Translations under genes and position numbers: made by a program
Shown: positions 45,345-58,766 of the stretch, one piece after another
Layout of the letters: each line of letters opens with the position of its first letter
Position numbering within the stretch: the stretch's first letter is position 1
The notes under the pieces: generated by a model
Seen by the model: only the letters and a program-made list of their open reading frames with translations
Databases searched by the model: none
Told to the model about the DNA's origin: nothing
Source of the DNA: Takakia lepidozioides
Lineage: Eukaryota; Streptophyta; Takakiopsida; Takakiales; Takakiaceae
Reading direction: 5' to 3'
NCBI GenBank assembly: GCA_030704615.1
Contig: CM060733.1
Coordinates: 56,668,001-56,732,000, forward strand
Length of the DNA stretch: 64,000 bases

Positions 45345-48141
45345 GCATCTGTATGAATCTCAAATGGACGGTCGAACTCTGGGATTTTTAAGACTGGAGC
45401 TTCTGCCATCCGCTGCTTCAACTCGGCAAAAGCTTGGCCACAAAAGGTATTCCATACCCATACCTTGGACTTACATAGAAGGTCTGACAGCGGCCCCGCG
45501 ATCTTGGCAAATTTTCTCACATACTTTTGGTAATAGGAGGCGAGTTCTAGGAAGGATCGCACTCCTGGGACCGAAGTCGGAGGTTCCCAGTCCAAGATCG
45601 CCCTCACCTTTCTGTCATCCATTTTGATCCCATCCTGTGTAATCACATGCCCTAGAAACTCTACTTTTATGACCCCGAATTCGCACTTTGAAGCTTTGGC
45701 ATACAGCTTCCCTTCCCGTAATTTCTGGAACACCCTTTTGAGGTGCTCCAAGTGCTCTTCCTTCATTTTCAAGTACATCAAGATGTCGTCGATGTACATG
45801 ATCACAAAATCACGCAACCACTCCTGAAAGAGGCAGTTCATCAAGGTGCTAAAGGTTGCTGGCGCGTTGGTGAGCCCAAAAGACATCACCAAAAATTCGT
45901 ATGAGCCATACCTTGTTCTACATGCTGTCTTTTCTCATCTCCTTCCACTATCTAGATCTGGTGGTAAACAGAACGTAAATCGATCCGGCTGAAATACTTT
46001 GTTCCTGCCAACCAATCGAAGAGGTCGTCGATCATTGGCAAAGGATACCGGTTTTTGATAGTCACCTTATTCAGAGCCCTGTAATCGACACACATCCGCA
46101 ACGTCCCATCCTTCTTATTTGCAAATAGTATCGGGGCTCCGTAAGGTGACTTACTCGTCCGGATGTACCCCTTTGCCATTAGATCCTTGAGTTGGGCCTT
46201 CAGCTCAACCAACTCCCTGTGGCTCAACCGGTAGGGCGCCTTGACAGGCGGCTCCGATCCCGGTATCACCTCTATCTTGTGGTCAACTCCGCCTCGCGGT
46301 GGCAAGCTGCTTGGTAAATCCTCCAGCATCACATCCTAGTATTTCTCCATGATCCCCTTGATCCAATCTGGGCTCGGCTCCTTATCGACTTCTCCTTTCA
46401 CTTGTCTTACGTAAAGCAAAAACTGGGGCTCGTGTGGCTCTTCCAAGGCCCACTCCTTTGCTTATAGCAGGTTTATTCGCCCTTCCACTCAATTGGGCAT
46501 TTCCGACACCTGTAAAACTTCACCACCATTCCCACATGGTAGCGTGAGTACTCTCTTGCGGCCATCTATGACCGCTCTGGATTTGCTCAAAAAAAGGTCA
46601 TCCCCAAAATGAGATCCACTCCATCGATCTCGCAAATGGTGAAGTTCTCACGTCCCTCCCAACTCCCCAGCTAAAGAGGAACATCGAACGCCAACCTCGT
46701 CGCCAGTTGTGGTTCTCCGTTGGCAAAACGCACTTCAATAGAGGCCCCCACATCAGTTGTCAAGAGCCCCAGCTTTCGTGTCGTTGCCGGTGTCATAAAG
46801 GAGTGCGACGCTCTCGTGTCCACCAACAACGACATGTTAGTTCCGAAAATTATCCCACTCACGAACATTAACTGACTCCCTCTACGCAAGGCTCCAATTT
46901 CCTGATACAACTCACAAGAGTAGTTGCCTACCTTGCAAGTCTTGACGACCACCGCTTCCACCAAGCGGCTGATGGAATCTTCGGACAACTCCGTGGTTGC
47001 CTGAATCATGTTCAATTGTCGGGGTTTTGCGCGCACTTCTTGGCCATGTGCCCGGGCTCCCCGCAATTAAAACACACTCCATCGAAGGTCGTCTTCTGTC
47101 CGCCATAAGCCGCCGCACCTGATTTTTCTTTCGGAGCACCGGGTGCCGCCTTGACGTGTGAAGACCCTCCCTTTGATTTCCATGTGCCATTGTCGCCGCG
47201 TGGCCTATCCCACTTCTTTTCCGGTCGGAAAGAGTCACCTTCCCACCGGGCCTTCTTGTGGTTCAGCTTCGTACGGCCTTGTCTTTCGCCCCTAGGGACA
47301 TCCGAGAAACATTCAGCCCTTTCAATTGCCTCGTTCAAAGTCTTTGGTGGCTTCTTCTCCAACTTCCGTCTGGCCCATGAGGCCAGTCCCGCCACAAAGT
47401 TGAAGACCATTTCTGGTTCCGCCATATCCGCGATTTTGAGCAACAACACATTGAAAGCCCTGAATGTATCCCCAAATGTCATCCATTTGCTTCAAGTTTC
47501 TCATCTTGTCCCGGGCGAGCGAAGACGGGCACAAATTGTCTTTTCATAAGTTCCTTGAATCCACTCCAGCTCAAGGTTTCTGGGTTTGGCCCTTGGTCAT
47601 GAAGGCGCTTCTACCACCATTGTTGAGCATAGCCCCTCAAATAGGTGGGAGCCACTTCCACCCGATCCTCGTCACTCAACTTGACCGCTCGGAAGTACTG
47701 TTCCAGCTCCAAGAGCCAGGTGTTGAGTGCCTTCCGATTTCGGACGCCCTCAAAGGTGTCGGGTTCCTTAGGCTTTATCTTAAACTTCGCCTTAGTGGAA
47801 GTGGCATTAGCCGCCCTCATCACGTCTTTCAACGTCCCGCCAGACTGCACCAACAACCCTTCCCAAAAGGCTGCTGGCATGGGAGACATCTGTTGGTCTG
47901 GCGGAGCCTCTGGAAAGTCCTCGGGCTCCGACTCCCCAAACTCCTCCCGTTCTTGAGCGGCCTCGCTTTCAGAAGCATAAATCGTCTCTTCCATTTGCCG
48001 CTTCGGTGACACGTCGCCCCACCGGGCTCACCAGAATCATTGTCTTTCGGGCCGTTCCGCTTTTGCTTTGTCTTGCCCGACCCCATGGTGAGGCCGATCT
48101 GAAGGATGATCGCGTACTGAACTCTAAGTTCTGATACCAAG
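45345..48141 (-). pseudogene. truncated, decayed chromovirus (gag to start of RNase H)
   Basis: It is a close relative of the element at 52521-59490 on the same strand. Gag: 47611-48012 and 47012-47482, with zinc knuckle [14 protein letters not shown]. Protease: 46671-47066, with LLVDTRAS where the intact copy has DTGAS. RT: 45952-46332 ([20 protein letters not shown]) and 45269-45892 (YIDDILMY). It ends inside RNase H (FEIHTDA) at about 45345; integrase, chromodomain and 3' LTR are missing. Frameshifts occur near 46950 and 47480 and stops elsewhere. A degenerate primer-binding site lies at 48128-48139. Confidence 0.85.
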
Positions 48142-48864
48142 TGCCGCGCACCTCACTTCGGTAGGCTCCCCTTCAAGTCATAGTTACTCGCTTTGATGCG
48201 CGCCTAACTCCCAAACTGGCCGCCGGACCAACTCGGAGCTTTGGCTGCTCACCGGGGCATAATGGTCCCCTTTTGCTCCTCCACGAGACCCTCGCACACT
48301 TTGGGCCTAGTGAAAATTCCCTTTGGTTGTTGACAGTCCGGAACAGCTCCCCACACCTTGGTCGCTTTCCGGCTTGCACACTTACTCACTAGTTTTTGGT
48401 CACCAACGGGCTTGCACCGTTCTCGGGGTTACTACTCCATATATATACTTCTGTGACTGTCCGCGGGGGTTTTACAAACAACACAGTCATTTTATGGCGA
48501 ACCACCACGAAGACCCTTGATTCCCGATGATGAGTCGCGGTGAGTCTTGGCCCACCCACCACGGCCCCAATGGACCGTGATGAGTCCCAAGACTCCCCAC
48601 GACTCCCACCACAAGTTCTTAGCCCCATGGTGAGTCCTATCCTATCCCCACTAACACCCAGTAAGCTACCACCACCCCTCGTGGAACCACCCCCACCGCA
48701 ACCCGGTGTGTGGGGCTCCACCTAGTGAGTGCCTCCGCCTCCTTGAGTGCCTTGGGCACTCAAGGGTGCTTCAGCCCCCATAGCTATTGTTGCCACTGCC
48801 CCCACCACAGGGGCAGCCCCTCTTGTGTCCCAACTCCCTGCCCTCAAGGCAAAGGGCCGCGGCA
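48142..48864 (-). mobile_element. 5' LTR of the truncated chromovirus (723 bp)
   Basis: Plus-strand ends read TGCCGCGCACCTCACTTCGG and GCAAAGGGCCGCGGCA, matching the 724-bp LTRs at 52521 and 58767 with scattered substitutions. The primer-binding site GTTCTGATACCA (complement of the tRNA-iMet type, one base changed) is 2 bp away, so this is the 5' LTR of a minus-strand element. Confidence 0.85.
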
Positions 48865-49481
48865 TCCTCCCTCTCTATCTCTCAGTCTACCATCCTTCTT
48901 CTCTCAATAATAATGATTGCTGCTTTCTCCTACTGCTTACTTGCCTTGTATTCTTCAAAAACTCGTAGATCAGCCCCTTACCTGGAGCCATTCTACTTTG
49001 ATCACCGCTCAACTGATTGTTCTAATTCTAAATACATTACCCACCTTGGGTATACCTTTGCCCAGCATAGCTACGGCGTGAGCCCAGCCCCGAGAGCCTG
49101 GGAGTTGAGCTCACGTTGTAGCTGCAAAGCGTGAGCTGAGCTCACGCTTTAGGGAAGTGTGAGCGGCACAAATCTGCTGGAGAGACAGGTCCTATAGGCG
49201 AGGATTGCAGGAAGAGGGCCTATTACCATGGACAAAACAAAGGGGGCCGCCATGCACACCGTCTGCAATGCCTGCACAAAAAGAGGAATATGAGCATATG
49301 GTAGATTTGATCTCAGAATGATTGACACACTTTATTTCAATTCACAGATAGACGCTTACAATGAATGGCATGTGCAATTGCCCTGGTTCCGTGAACGAAA
49401 TGTATGTGTTTGTCCTAAATGCAAAGTCTTCACACGATAACCTGGAAACCAGCATGGGAAGTGGGCATGGCTCGTATGTGT
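48865..49481. other. stretch without a recognised gene
   Basis: No coding segment recognised. A 10-bp perfect inverted repeat AAGCGTGAGC / GCTCACGCTT with a TGA spacer lies at about 49127-49149. The right part may include the 3' end of the MULE, but I could not identify terminal inverted repeats. Confidence 0.4.
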
Positions 49482-52400
49482 TCAAAGAGAATCTGGCGGA
49501 GCCCTACGCGAGGTGTCCCGTTGTAGAAGAGTGATGACTTCTCCATAGCCTAGTGTGGCTTGGTGAATGAACTGGTCTTTCTTACCGTCGCAGCACATAA
49601 TTACAAGGTATATGTAATATTGATGCTTGCAGGGAACCCACTTCCCTCTCATGCCGAGAGCGCCCTCACGCATCGTTACAAAATCCGGACAAGTGCACGT
49701 AGGGAAATTCCCCACGGTAACCTGATATTCTTTGCCATGAAGAACTGAGCCAGTAGACAACACTGCGTAAATCCATCCATACCCTAGGGCCGGGACTTCG
49801 GTGATACGAGTCACCCGAGCCTGCAAAATTCTACCCAATTCCATCTTGCAGTCGTGATCTGCACCCAAAGCGACACGGCGCACTGTTTTTCCATCTCTTT
49901 TTGTTGGGTGGGAGTCGGCACCGGGTGGAGGCATTGCCGGAGCATGTGGCACATCTGCGCCCATAGTGCATGAGGGCACCACCCGGGACCGTGCAAGACG
50001 GAACCCTCCCTCCTCCAGCATGCTTATCTCGGTTGATGACAGTGACATCCCAAGTTTCACAGGCCAAATTGCGGACGGAGGGGGCTTTAATATCACCGAA
50101 TGACAAACTGTTCCCTTGACGCATCGTGCCATATCGTCTGGGCAGAACCAGAACTTGTGGTCCTTTGACTCCCCACTATGATAAGGTCGGAACAACCCTA
50201 TGAATGTTGGAGCTGGAGTCCCCCTGGAGCCTTTGCATATTTTTTATTGGCATTTCTTGAAAGAGGGTCAGGGTCCGAATTGCCATGCAAGCCACTCTAG
50301 ACCCTGGTGGGGTGCATTCTATATGCCACTCACTGTCAATGCAATCAGATTCATGCACCGAGGATACCACCTCCTCCAATGGGATTCCTGCTGTTGTGCT
50401 TGCATGATTTGCACATGCTCCACTGGAAGAGGACCCACCTGGGAAGGGGCGGGCACACAACTTAGTCTACACCGGAGACACCTTTGGTACAGAGAAATTG
50501 ACCCTGTCCGGCCGATAGGAATCTCCATCCGACCCTGGAGGAGTGTTCAATTTCCTTTTGCATGATCCAAATGTTTCCTCGCCTTCCAAATGGGGGACCC
50601 TGGATTGCAAAGGGGAGCCTTCAGTGCACCTGTTCAGAGCTTTGGCCATCTTTGATGGGTCTCCGGACCTGCTCGCAGCCCTTAGCATCAACAAAGTCGT
50701 ATCAAGGCCCTTGCCTCCGCCCCGTCCCATCAGAAAATTGCGGTATCTGGTTTGTTGTGTAAGTGCCCGCACCATGTCATCTGCAGTGGCCACATATAAA
50801 TCACATCCTACTTTGGTAGACTGCTGCATCCAGGCGTTGTGAACAGTCTCCACCAAATTATAGGAAGGCATGTCGGCCAAGTCCTCCAAGGACATGTCTT
50901 GCAGGAGGCATTGCATGCAAATGTGAGGAACGAAAGGAAATGGAAGAGGTTCTGCAAGTGACAATCCAACAACCCCAAAGGAACAGACACGATGCAAAGT
51001 GAAATTTGTGTTTCTGGGATTGAAGAGGCTTACCGTCGTCATGAAAGCTCCCCATGGTCTATACCTGAAGTGCCAGAAATCCAACCAGTCCTCCAACTCC
51101 TTCAGGTGGATACCAGTAGCAGCACAAGAGGAGAACCACCAAGCTTGGATTGCTTGGTAAGTGCTCTCAGATTCTCCCATTGAGGTGACATTTTTGTACT
51201 TGAGGCCGAACCTTCTATGCTCCAACTGAAGGTCAGGATGAATGCAATGCTTTGTACGACGTGCCAGAGATTGACTCCAATGGAAGAGGCATGTACGCTC
51301 CCTATTTTCCATTGGGACCTTAGGATCCCCCGAACCAAAGACGCGCCGCACTGCATTGAAATTTGCCGGTGCACTATCAGCCATGAAGCCCATAAAATTT
51401 GTGGTCTGCATTCCATTGCGCTGCATGACGGCCAAGAGAGAATTCCACATGAGCATCTGGGATTCAGTGTCCTCCTACTGCATATCACAAATTTCTATGG
51501 AGAGCACACGCTGGTATGCTGGATTGTACACATGGCACGCCATGGTTGTCCAACCCTTCACCCGTTTGCAGTGATCAAACATTAACCAACATTTTGCCAA
51601 ATCTCCTACAGGTTGCATTCGGCGGACTATGCTCACACCACTGCCTTCGCCCACTGTGGACATCTTGAACAAATACACCTTGGACAAACCCTGGCCAAGG
51701 AAGATACTGTTTTGAGTGCATTCATAGCAACTACTCCATTTGAGGTCCATAATGTTGTCCATGAATCCAGCACTGCTCGTGCCCATTCTGAGTGCATTCA
51801 CCTGGTTTTGAATATTGGGAGAGCTCAACACGGAGAAATGGTCCATCACTGCATCAAGCGAATCTCATCCAACATTGGTTGTCCCCTTCACCCAGTATGT
51901 GTTTTTCTAGGAATGCCTTGCTAGCTGCAAGCGCTATAGCAGAAGGTGTTGCACAAGGGGCATTGTGGAACTCCTGTTTCAACAGATTTCTAGCGATGTC
52001 CACGCTATCCCTGCAACTTTCCTTCGACACAGGATGCTCGTGTGTACCCATATGAATGCAGGCACGAATCATTGTTTTGCATCAGTGTGCCACCTGGTAC
52101 ATACGAGTGTGGCACACAGAAACACGGGACGGGGCAAGTTTGCAGAACTTGCACACAAAAGTATTGGTCTTGGGAGGGGCAAGCCCTGGGGTGAAAGGAT
52201 TCAGGGGCACACCTTCCCACTCACTTTCGTTTGGTTTAGCGCTGTTTCTCAGGCGAGGGCAAGAAATATTCACGCACTTGCAATGCCCAACGCAAATCGA
52301 CCTTCGAAATTTCAATCCAATGTCGTTGTGGATGTTCAATGTTTTTGTCCTACACCAAGGGTGTCCGTCATGTTTCTTGTCCATGCCCTGCAGAAGCCCA

Positions 52401-52520
52401 GCTAGTCCACTGGAAGACGTGGGAGGGTTGAGCTCAAGCAAGATATCCCCGTCAAACTCTGCTGGCACATATTGAACCCGCTGCACCCGAAGGGACTCCC
52501 AATCAACAAAACGCAACTCG
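49482..52520 (-). pseudogene. Mutator-like (MULE) transposase, C-terminal three quarters
   Basis: Minus-strand frames: 52082-52520, the N-terminal part with RFVDWESLRVQRVQYVPAEF and a CKFCKLAP-type Cys cluster; 51475-52072, including CKRVKGWTTMACHVYNPAYQ and VLSIEICDMQ; 50467-51456, FMGFMADSAPANFNAVRRVF and CLFHWSQSL, the DDE-core region typical of MULE/FAR1-like transposases; and 49482-50195, ending with a SWIM zinc finger, CTCPDF followed by CKHQYY. A TAG splits ICDMQ from the next core segment (about 51472) and frame changes occur near 51850 and 50460. The upstream part lies beyond the inserted chromovirus at 59496-60518. Confidence 0.75.
52516..52520. repeat. target-site duplication ACTCG of the chromovirus (left copy)
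   Basis: ACTCG directly precedes the LTR start at 52521 and is repeated directly after the LTR end at 59491-59495. Removing the element and one copy restores an open MULE frame. Confidence 0.92.
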
Positions 52521-53244
52521 TGTCGCACACCTCACTTCGGTAAACTCCCCTTCAAGTCATAGTTACTCGCTTTGATGCGCGCGCCTGACTCCCAACCTGG
52601 CCGCCGGGCCAACTTGGAGTTTCGGCTGCTCACCGGGACATAACGGTCCCCTTCCGCTTCCCTCTAAACCCTCCACCTATTTGGGACTAGGAGAATTCCC
52701 TTTGGTAGATGGCAGTCCGGAACAGCTCCCCACTCTTTGGTCGCTTTCCGGCTCGCTCGCTTACTCACTAGTTTTTGGTCACCAACGGGCTTGCACCGTT
52801 CTCGGGGTTACTACTCCCTATATATACTTCTGTAGCTGTCCGCGGGGGTTTCATAACCAGCCATGCCATTTTATGGCGAACCACCACGAAAACCCTCGAC
52901 TCCCGGTGGTGAGTCGCGGTGAGTCTTGGCCCACTCACCGCGGCCCCAATGGACCGTGATGAGTCCCAAGACTCCCCACGACTCCCACCTCGAGGTCTCC
53001 ACCCCATGGTGAGTCCTATGCCACCCCCACTAAGTCCCACTAAGCTACCACCACCCCTTGTGGAGCCACCTCCACCGCAACCCGGTGTGCGGGGCTCCAC
53101 CTAGTGAGCGCCTCCGCCTCCTTGAGTGCCTTGGGCACTCAAGGGTGCTTCAGCCCCCCATACCTATCGCCGCCGCTGCCCCCACCACAGGGGCAGCCCC
53201 TCATGTGTCCCGACCCCCTGCCCTCAAGGCAAAGGGCCGCGACA
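52521..53244 (-). repeat. 3' LTR of the chromovirus
   Basis: 724 bp with plus-strand ends TGTCGCACAC and GGGCCGCGACA. On the minus strand TATATATA at 52819-52826 is a plausible promoter TATA box. Essentially identical to 58767-59490. Confidence 0.95.
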
Positions 53245-54149
53245 CACACCCCTACCAACAGGGAGTCGATGTCCTCATCGACTTGTCCATTTTGTAGAAA
53301 CGAACATCCAAGTTGTGGCGTCCCACATCAAGGAGTTTGTTTCCGTACCATGGCGTCCCATGGCAAAGAACCAAACCCCACACTTGACTCCACTCTCCAC
53401 TAGCTAGTTCGGCCGACTTCCTCCAAGTCCCGGCCAAGGGTGGAGCCTCTCCAGCTCCTCCCAGTGCACTCTTCTTGGCCTACTTCAAGGCCAAGGAACG
53501 ATCCTCCCCGAGGATCGAATCGCCTTACTGCAACAACATTGCTTGCGATCGCTCATGATGCCGCTTTTGGCATCACCTTGAGCAAGGGTTCACCTGAACC
53601 CTCTTTGACTAGGAAGATAACCTTGAACCAACCGTGCGCCCCAATCACTACAATTGGGTCCGCCTTGGAATGCTGGCCTGAGGTACGGGAACACGCCGAA
53701 GCCGCACTACGACTTCGTCCCGAGGCTACACGATTATAGTACGTGAACGGAAGCACGTAGCTTCCGCGTTAGCCCGCACTACAAGGCAACCCCCTCGGTA
53801 GCGCAGTTATAGTACGCGCACGCGCCAGGTGCGCACTAGCACTTGAACTCCCAAATAAGGCGCAAGTTTCCTTGCCCCTTGGATGGGAGTCACCCGATTT
53901 CGGCACTGCGCAAACACACGATTAACCCAATTTACCTCTCCCACTTTTGTAAGCTAGCATGCATTCTACACACCAGCCAACCACACCATGCATCACCATT
54001 CCAAACACAATAGGACGCACAATATTTGGAACCCATTTCCTTTATCACAAATTTTTGTACAATACAAGTTTTTGCAATCGGATTCCTGAGCTAGCTAAAC
54101 CGGGCTAAGCATGCATTTCCTCCCCCACGCTCCAAGGTTGATGTCCCCA
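53245..54149 (-). other. 3' untranslated region of the chromovirus
   Basis: About 905 bp between the pol stop and the 3' LTR hold no conserved frame. The minus strand next to the LTR reads TGTTGGTAGGGGTGTG, a weak polypurine tract. A small hairpin GGAAGC-ACGTA-GCTTCC lies near 53749-53765. Confidence 0.6.
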
Positions 54150-57100
54150 TCAACGCTTCTTCCGCTTTTGAGGTCGCCCTTCGAACGCTGCAACTGCCTC
54201 GGATGCGTTTCCCATTTCTGAGGCACGCACCCAAGATGCCTCCACAAGATGATAGCCCTTCCATTTGACGAGATACTCCGTTTCTCGGTTCTTGAACCTC
54301 CTCGACTTAAGTATTGCCTCCACCTCGTACTCGGGTTCATTTTCATGATCCAACAGCATAGGTGGCGGACGCAACACTTGCTGCCGATTCGGACGTGCTT
54401 CATCTTTGAAGTAAGGCTTCAAAAGGGAGACATGGAATACTGGGTGCACCTTGCTGTTTGCTGGCAGCTCCAATTCATACACATCCTCATTCATAACCCT
54501 CCGAATGCGAAAGGGACCCGCATACGGAGGTACGAACTTCGGACTCATTTCCGGAGGTAGTCGAAAATTCTTGATGTTCAACCAGACCTCTGTGCCTGCC
54601 TCAAACTTCACTTCCCTCCGCTTCCGATTCGCCTGCCTTTCATACCGTTTCCTAGCTTTGGCAATGTTGTACTTTGCGAGCTTCAACAAACGCTCGCGTT
54701 CTTCCAGTACCGCCGCTACTGCCGGTTCCTCAACGTCCTGGGCGGCCCAACTTGTCGGCACCAGAGGTGCTTTTCCATAGACCAACACAAAAGGGGAAAC
54801 TCCCGTCGCGGAGTGTTCTGTGTTATTATAACAGAACTCTGCCGCGTCTAAGTGTTCCATCCAGTCTGATTGGTCTGCCGACACGTAATTCCGCAAGAAT
54901 TGCTTCACTACGGAATTCACTCTTTCCGTTTGGCCGTCCGTCGTAGGTCGGAAGGCGGTGCTCATCTTCAGCCTCGTCCCCATCTTCTTCCAAAGTGCTC
55001 TCCAGAATTTACTCGTAAACTTTGGGTCGCGGTCCGAGACAATATCCTTCGGGACTCCATGATGCTTTAAGACGTGGGCGAAGTAAAGTCGCCCTGTCTC
55101 CTGCGCAGTAGCCGTCTCCTTGGTGGGGATGAAATGGGCCATTTTACTGAACCTATCTACCACCACCATGATTGCATCGAATCCTTTTGACAGCGGCATA
55201 GCAGTCATGAAATCCATCGAGACGCTTTCCCAAGTCCCCTCTGGAATCGGCAAGGGTTGTAACAGCCCCGCTTGCTTTTTATACTCGCTCCGGTTTTGTT
55301 GGCATGTGGTGCATGTCTTTACATACTCCTCTGCCTCCTCCCTCAGTTTGGGCCAGAAATACTCTTTCTTCAAGAGTGCCGCAGTGCGCTTGGCTCCACC
55401 GTGGCCCGCAAGCGGGCTATCATGGCATTCTCTCAAGAGACTATCCCTGATCCCTCCCTTTGGCACATAGAGACGTTTTTGCTTATACCGGAGCAGTCCG
55501 TTTTGCAAGTGGAACTGCGATTTAACCCCCATTCTCAAGTTCTGCATCACGCACTTTGCCAGCTCATCCTTCCGGCAAGCCTTCCGGATCTTCCTTTGGA
55601 GCGCCGTCTCGCCCTTGTACACCAACAAGAGCTGCTGCTTTCTACTTAAAGCATCGGCCACCACATTGTCCCGTCCCGGTTTGTACTGGATATCCACGTC
55701 GAACACTGCCAAAGTATCTTGCCACCTAAGTTGTTTTGGGGACAACTTGGGCTGCGTGGCAAAATACTTCACCGTGACATTGTCCGTGAACACCTTCACT
55801 GGGTTGGAACCAACATAGTGGCGCCAGAGTTCAAGGCAATGTACCACCGCCTTCATCTCTTTTTCGTGCGTCGGCCACCGTCGCTCCACTTCATTCAGTT
55901 TCTTACTTTCGTAAGCCACTGGACGTCCATCTTGCATAAGTACACCCCCAATTGCGAAGTCCGATGCATCTGTATGAATCTCAAACGGACGATCGAACTC
56001 CGGGATTTTTAAGACTGGAGCTTCCGTCATCCGCTGCTTCAATTCAGCAAAAGCTTGGCCACAAAATGTGTTCCATACCCAGACTTTGGATTTACACAGA
56101 AGGTCCGACAGCGGCCCCGCGATCTTGGCGAAATTTCTCACATACTTCCGGTAATAGGAGGCGAGTCCTAGGAAGGATCGCACTCCCGGGACCGAAGTCG
56201 GAGGCTCCCAGTCCAAGATCGCCCTCACCTTTCTGTCATCCATTTTGATCCCATCCTGTGTAATCACGTGCCCCAAGAACTCCACTTTTGTGACCCCGAA
56301 TTCGCACTTTGAAGCTTTGGCATACAGCTTCCCTTCTCGCAATTTTTGGAACACCCTTTTGAGGTGCTCCAGGTGCTCCTCCTTTGTTTTCGAGTACACC
56401 AAGATGTCGTCGATGTACACGATCACAAAGTCATCCAACCACTCCTGGAAAAGGCTGTTCATCAGCGTGCTAAATGTCGCTGGTGCATTGGTGAGCCCAA
56501 AAGGCATCACCAAGAACTCATATGAACCATACCTTGTCCTGCACGCGGTCTTCTCCTCATCTCCTTCCGCCACCCGAATTTGGTGATAGCCGGAGCGCAA
56601 GTCGATCCGGCTGAAATACTTCGCTCCTGCCAACCGATCGAAGAGGTCGTCGATCCTTGGCAAAGGGTACCGGTTTTTGATAGTCACCTTATTCAGAGCC
56701 CTGTAATCGACACACATCCGCAGCGTCCCATCCTTCTTGTCTGCAAATAGCACCGGGGCTCCGTAAGGTGACTTACTCGGCCGGATGTACCCCTTTGACA
56801 TTAGATCTTTGAGCTGAGTCTTCAGCTCGACCAACTCTTTGTGGCTCAACCGGTAGGGCGCCTTGGCAGGCGGTTCCGATCCCGGTATCACCTCAATTTT
56901 GTGGTCAACTCCTCTTCGCGGTGGCAAGCCGCTTGGTAAATCCTCCGGCATCACATCCTGGTATTTCTCCAAAATCCCCTTGATCCAATCTGGGCTCGGC
57001 TCCCCATCGCCTTCTCCTTTCACTTCTCTAATGTAAAGCAAAAACTGGGACTCGTGTGTCTCCTCCACGGCCCACTCCTTTGCTGATAGAAGGTTTATTC

Positions 57101-57800
57101 GCCCTCCCACGGATTTGGGCGTTTCCGACACTCGTAAAACCTCGCCACCATTCCCACATGGCAGCGTGACTACTCTCTTGCGGCCATCTATGACCGCTCC
57201 GGATTTGCTCAAAAAGGTCATTCCCAAAATGAGATCCACTCCATCGATCTCGCAGATAGTGAAGTTCTCACGTCCCTCCCAACTCCCCAGTTGAAGAGGA
57301 ACATCAAACGCCAACCTTGTCGCCAACTGAGGTTCTCCTTTGGCAGAGCGCACCTCAATAGAGGCCCCCACGTCACTTGTCGGGAGTCCCAACTTTCGCG
57401 CCGCCGCCGGCGTCATGAAGGAGTGCGACGCTCCTGTGTCCACCAACAACGACACATTAGTTCCGGATATTATCCCATCCACGAACAATAACTGACTCCC
57501 TTTTCGTAAGGCGCCAGTTTCCTGATACAACTCACAAGAAAATTTGCCTACCTTGCAAGTCCTGGCGACCACCGCTTCCACCAAGCGACTGATGGTATCT
57601 TCCGACAGCTCCGTGGTCGCCCGAGTCATGTTCAATTGCCGGGGCTTCGTGCACTTCTTGGCCATGTGCCCGGGCTCCCCGCAATTGAAACACACTCCAT
57701 CAAAGGTCGCCTTCTGTCCGCCATAAGTCGCTCCACCCGCTTTTCCTTTCGAAGCACCGGGTGCCGCCTTGACGTGTGAGGACCTCCCTTCGATTTCCAC
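54150..57800 (-). CDS. pol polyprotein of the chromovirus (protease, RT, RNase H, integrase, chromodomain), 1216 aa frame
   Basis: Domains in order: CCHC knuckle [14 protein letters not shown] (about residue 35-48); protease with [10 protein letters not shown] (about 115-125); RT with [36 protein letters not shown] and [10 protein letters not shown] (about 320-490); RNase H with [13 protein letters not shown] and [10 protein letters not shown] (about 590-690); integrase with GHGGAKRT and CTTCQQN (HHCC), [19 protein letters not shown] and TDGQTERVN (D, D, E) to about 1000; GPY/F module [11 protein letters not shown]; and chromodomain [20 protein letters not shown] through [14 protein letters not shown] near the C-terminus. 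Chromodomains guide chromoviral integrase to marked histone H3. The ATG at 57800 is only where the frame reopens after a one-base deletion. The sister copy reads gag and the knuckle in one frame, so the ancestor had a single gag-pol ORF of about 1,500-1,550 codons. Confidence 0.93.
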   Translation of the reverse strand: MEIEGRSSHVKAAPGASKGKAGGATYGGQKATFDGVCFNCGEPGHMAKKCTKPRQLNMTRATTELSEDTISRLVEAVVARTCKVGKFSCELYQETGALRKGSQLLFVDGIISGTNVSLLVDTGASHSFMTPAAARKLGLPTSDVGASIEVRSAKGEPQLATRLAFDVPLQLGSWEGRENFTICEIDGVDLILGMTFLSKSGAVIDGRKRVVTLPCGNGGEVLRVSETPKSVGGRINLLSAKEWAVEETHESQFLLYIREVKGEGDGEPSPDWIKGILEKYQDVMPEDLPSGLPPRRGVDHKIEVIPGSEPPAKAPYRLSHKELVELKTQLKDLMSKGYIRPSKSPYGAPVLFADKKDGTLRMCVDYRALNKVTIKNRYPLPRIDDLFDRLAGAKYFSRIDLRSGYHQIRVAEGDEEKTACRTRYGSYEFLVMPFGLTNAPATFSTLMNSLFQEWLDDFVIVYIDDILVYSKTKEEHLEHLKRVFQKLREGKLYAKASKCEFGVTKVEFLGHVITQDGIKMDDRKVRAILDWEPPTSVPGVRSFLGLASYYRKYVRNFAKIAGPLSDLLCKSKVWVWNTFCGQAFAELKQRMTEAPVLKIPEFDRPFEIHTDASDFAIGGVLMQDGRPVAYESKKLNEVERRWPTHEKEMKAVVHCLELWRHYVGSNPVKVFTDNVTVKYFATQPKLSPKQLRWQDTLAVFDVDIQYKPGRDNVVADALSRKQQLLLVYKGETALQRKIRKACRKDELAKCVMQNLRMGVKSQFHLQNGLLRYKQKRLYVPKGGIRDSLLRECHDSPLAGHGGAKRTAALLKKEYFWPKLREEAEEYVKTCTTCQQNRSEYKKQAGLLQPLPIPEGTWESVSMDFMTAMPLSKGFDAIMVVVDRFSKMAHFIPTKETATAQETGRLYFAHVLKHHGVPKDIVSDRDPKFTSKFWRALWKKMGTRLKMSTAFRPTTDGQTERVNSVVKQFLRNYVSADQSDWMEHLDAAEFCYNNTEHSATGVSPFVLVYGKAPLVPTSWAAQDVEEPAVAAVLEERERLLKLAKYNIAKARKRYERQANRKRREVKFEAGTEVWLNIKNFRLPPEMSPKFVPPYAGPFRIRRVMNEDVYELELPANSKVHPVFHVSLLKPYFKDEARPNRQQVLRPPPMLLDHENEPEYEVEAILKSRRFKNRETEYLVKWKGYHLVEASWVRASEMGNASEAVAAFEGRPQKRKKR

Positions 57801-58711
57801 GTGCCATTTTCACCGCGTGGCCTATCCCACTTCTTTTCCGGTCGGGAGGAGTCACCTTCCCGCCGGGTCTTCTTGTGGTTCAGCTCCGTACGGCCTTGTC
57901 TCTCACCCCTAGGGACATCCGAGAAACATTCAGCTCTCTCAATTGCCTCGTTCAAAGTCTTGGGTGGCTTCTCCTCCAACTTCCGCCTAGCCCATGGGGC
58001 CAGTCCCGCCACAAAGTTGAAGACCATTTCTGGTTCTGCCATGTCCGCGACTTCGAGCAACAGCACATTGAAAGCCTGGACATACCCCCGAATGTCATCT
58101 GTTTGCTTCAAATTCCTCATCTTGTCCCGGGCAAGCCAGGATGCGTTGAGGGGCACAAACTGTCTCTTCATCAATTCCTTGAACTCACTCCAGTTCAAGG
58201 TTTCCGGGCTTGGGCCTCGGTCGTGAAGGCGTTTCTGCCACCATTGTTGAGCATAGCCCCTCAAATAGGTGGGAGCCACTTCCACCCGATCCTCGTCACT
58301 CAACTTGGCCGCCCGGAAGTACTGCTCTAGCTCCAGGAGCCAGGTGTTGAGTGCCTTCCGGTTTCGAACGCCCTCGAAGGTGCCGGGTTCCTTAGGCTTC
58401 ACCTTAAACTTTGCCTTGGTGGAAGTGGCATTAGCCGCCTTCAACACGTCTTTCAACGTCCCGCCAAACTGCGCCAACAACCCTTCCCAAAAGGCTGCCG
58501 GCATGGGAGGCATCTCTTGGTTTGTCGGAGCTCTCAAAGATTCCTCGGGCTCCGACTCCTCGGATTCCTCCCGCTCCTGAGCGGCCTCGTTTTCGGAAAC
58601 ATTAATCGCTTCCTCAAACGGCCGCCTCGGTGACACGTCGCCCCCATCGGGCTCACCGGGGTCATCATCTTTTGGGCCGTTCCGCTTTCGCTTCGGCTTG
58701 CCCGACCCCAT
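57785..58711 (-). CDS. gag of the chromovirus
   Basis: The best start is the ATG at 58711 ([12 protein letters not shown]), because codons upstream overlap the primer-binding site. An acidic linker leads into the retrotransposon-gag domain: [77 protein letters not shown]. After [15 protein letters not shown] the frame shifts at about 57785 relative to the related copy (one base fewer). Coding past this point in the gag frame (to 57632) is spurious, and the true nucleocapsid part is at the start of the pol frame. Confidence 0.88.
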
Positions 58712-58752
58712 GATGAGGCCAATCCCAAGGACGATCGCGTACTGAACTCTAA

Positions 58753-58764
58753 GCTCTGATACCA
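58753..58764 (-). other. primer-binding site (initiator tRNA-Met type)
   Basis: Plus-strand GCTCTGATACCA is the complement of TGGTATCAGAGC, the sequence that pairs with the 3' end of plant initiator tRNA-Met. It is separated by two bases from the LTR at 58767, the standard position for minus-strand cDNA priming. Confidence 0.92.
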
Positions 58765-58766
58765 AG

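Noticed and set aside
48540-48725. Proline-rich open frames repeated at 48540, 52919 and 59165
   Set aside because: They lie within chromovirus LTRs, and their similarity simply reflects LTR identity.
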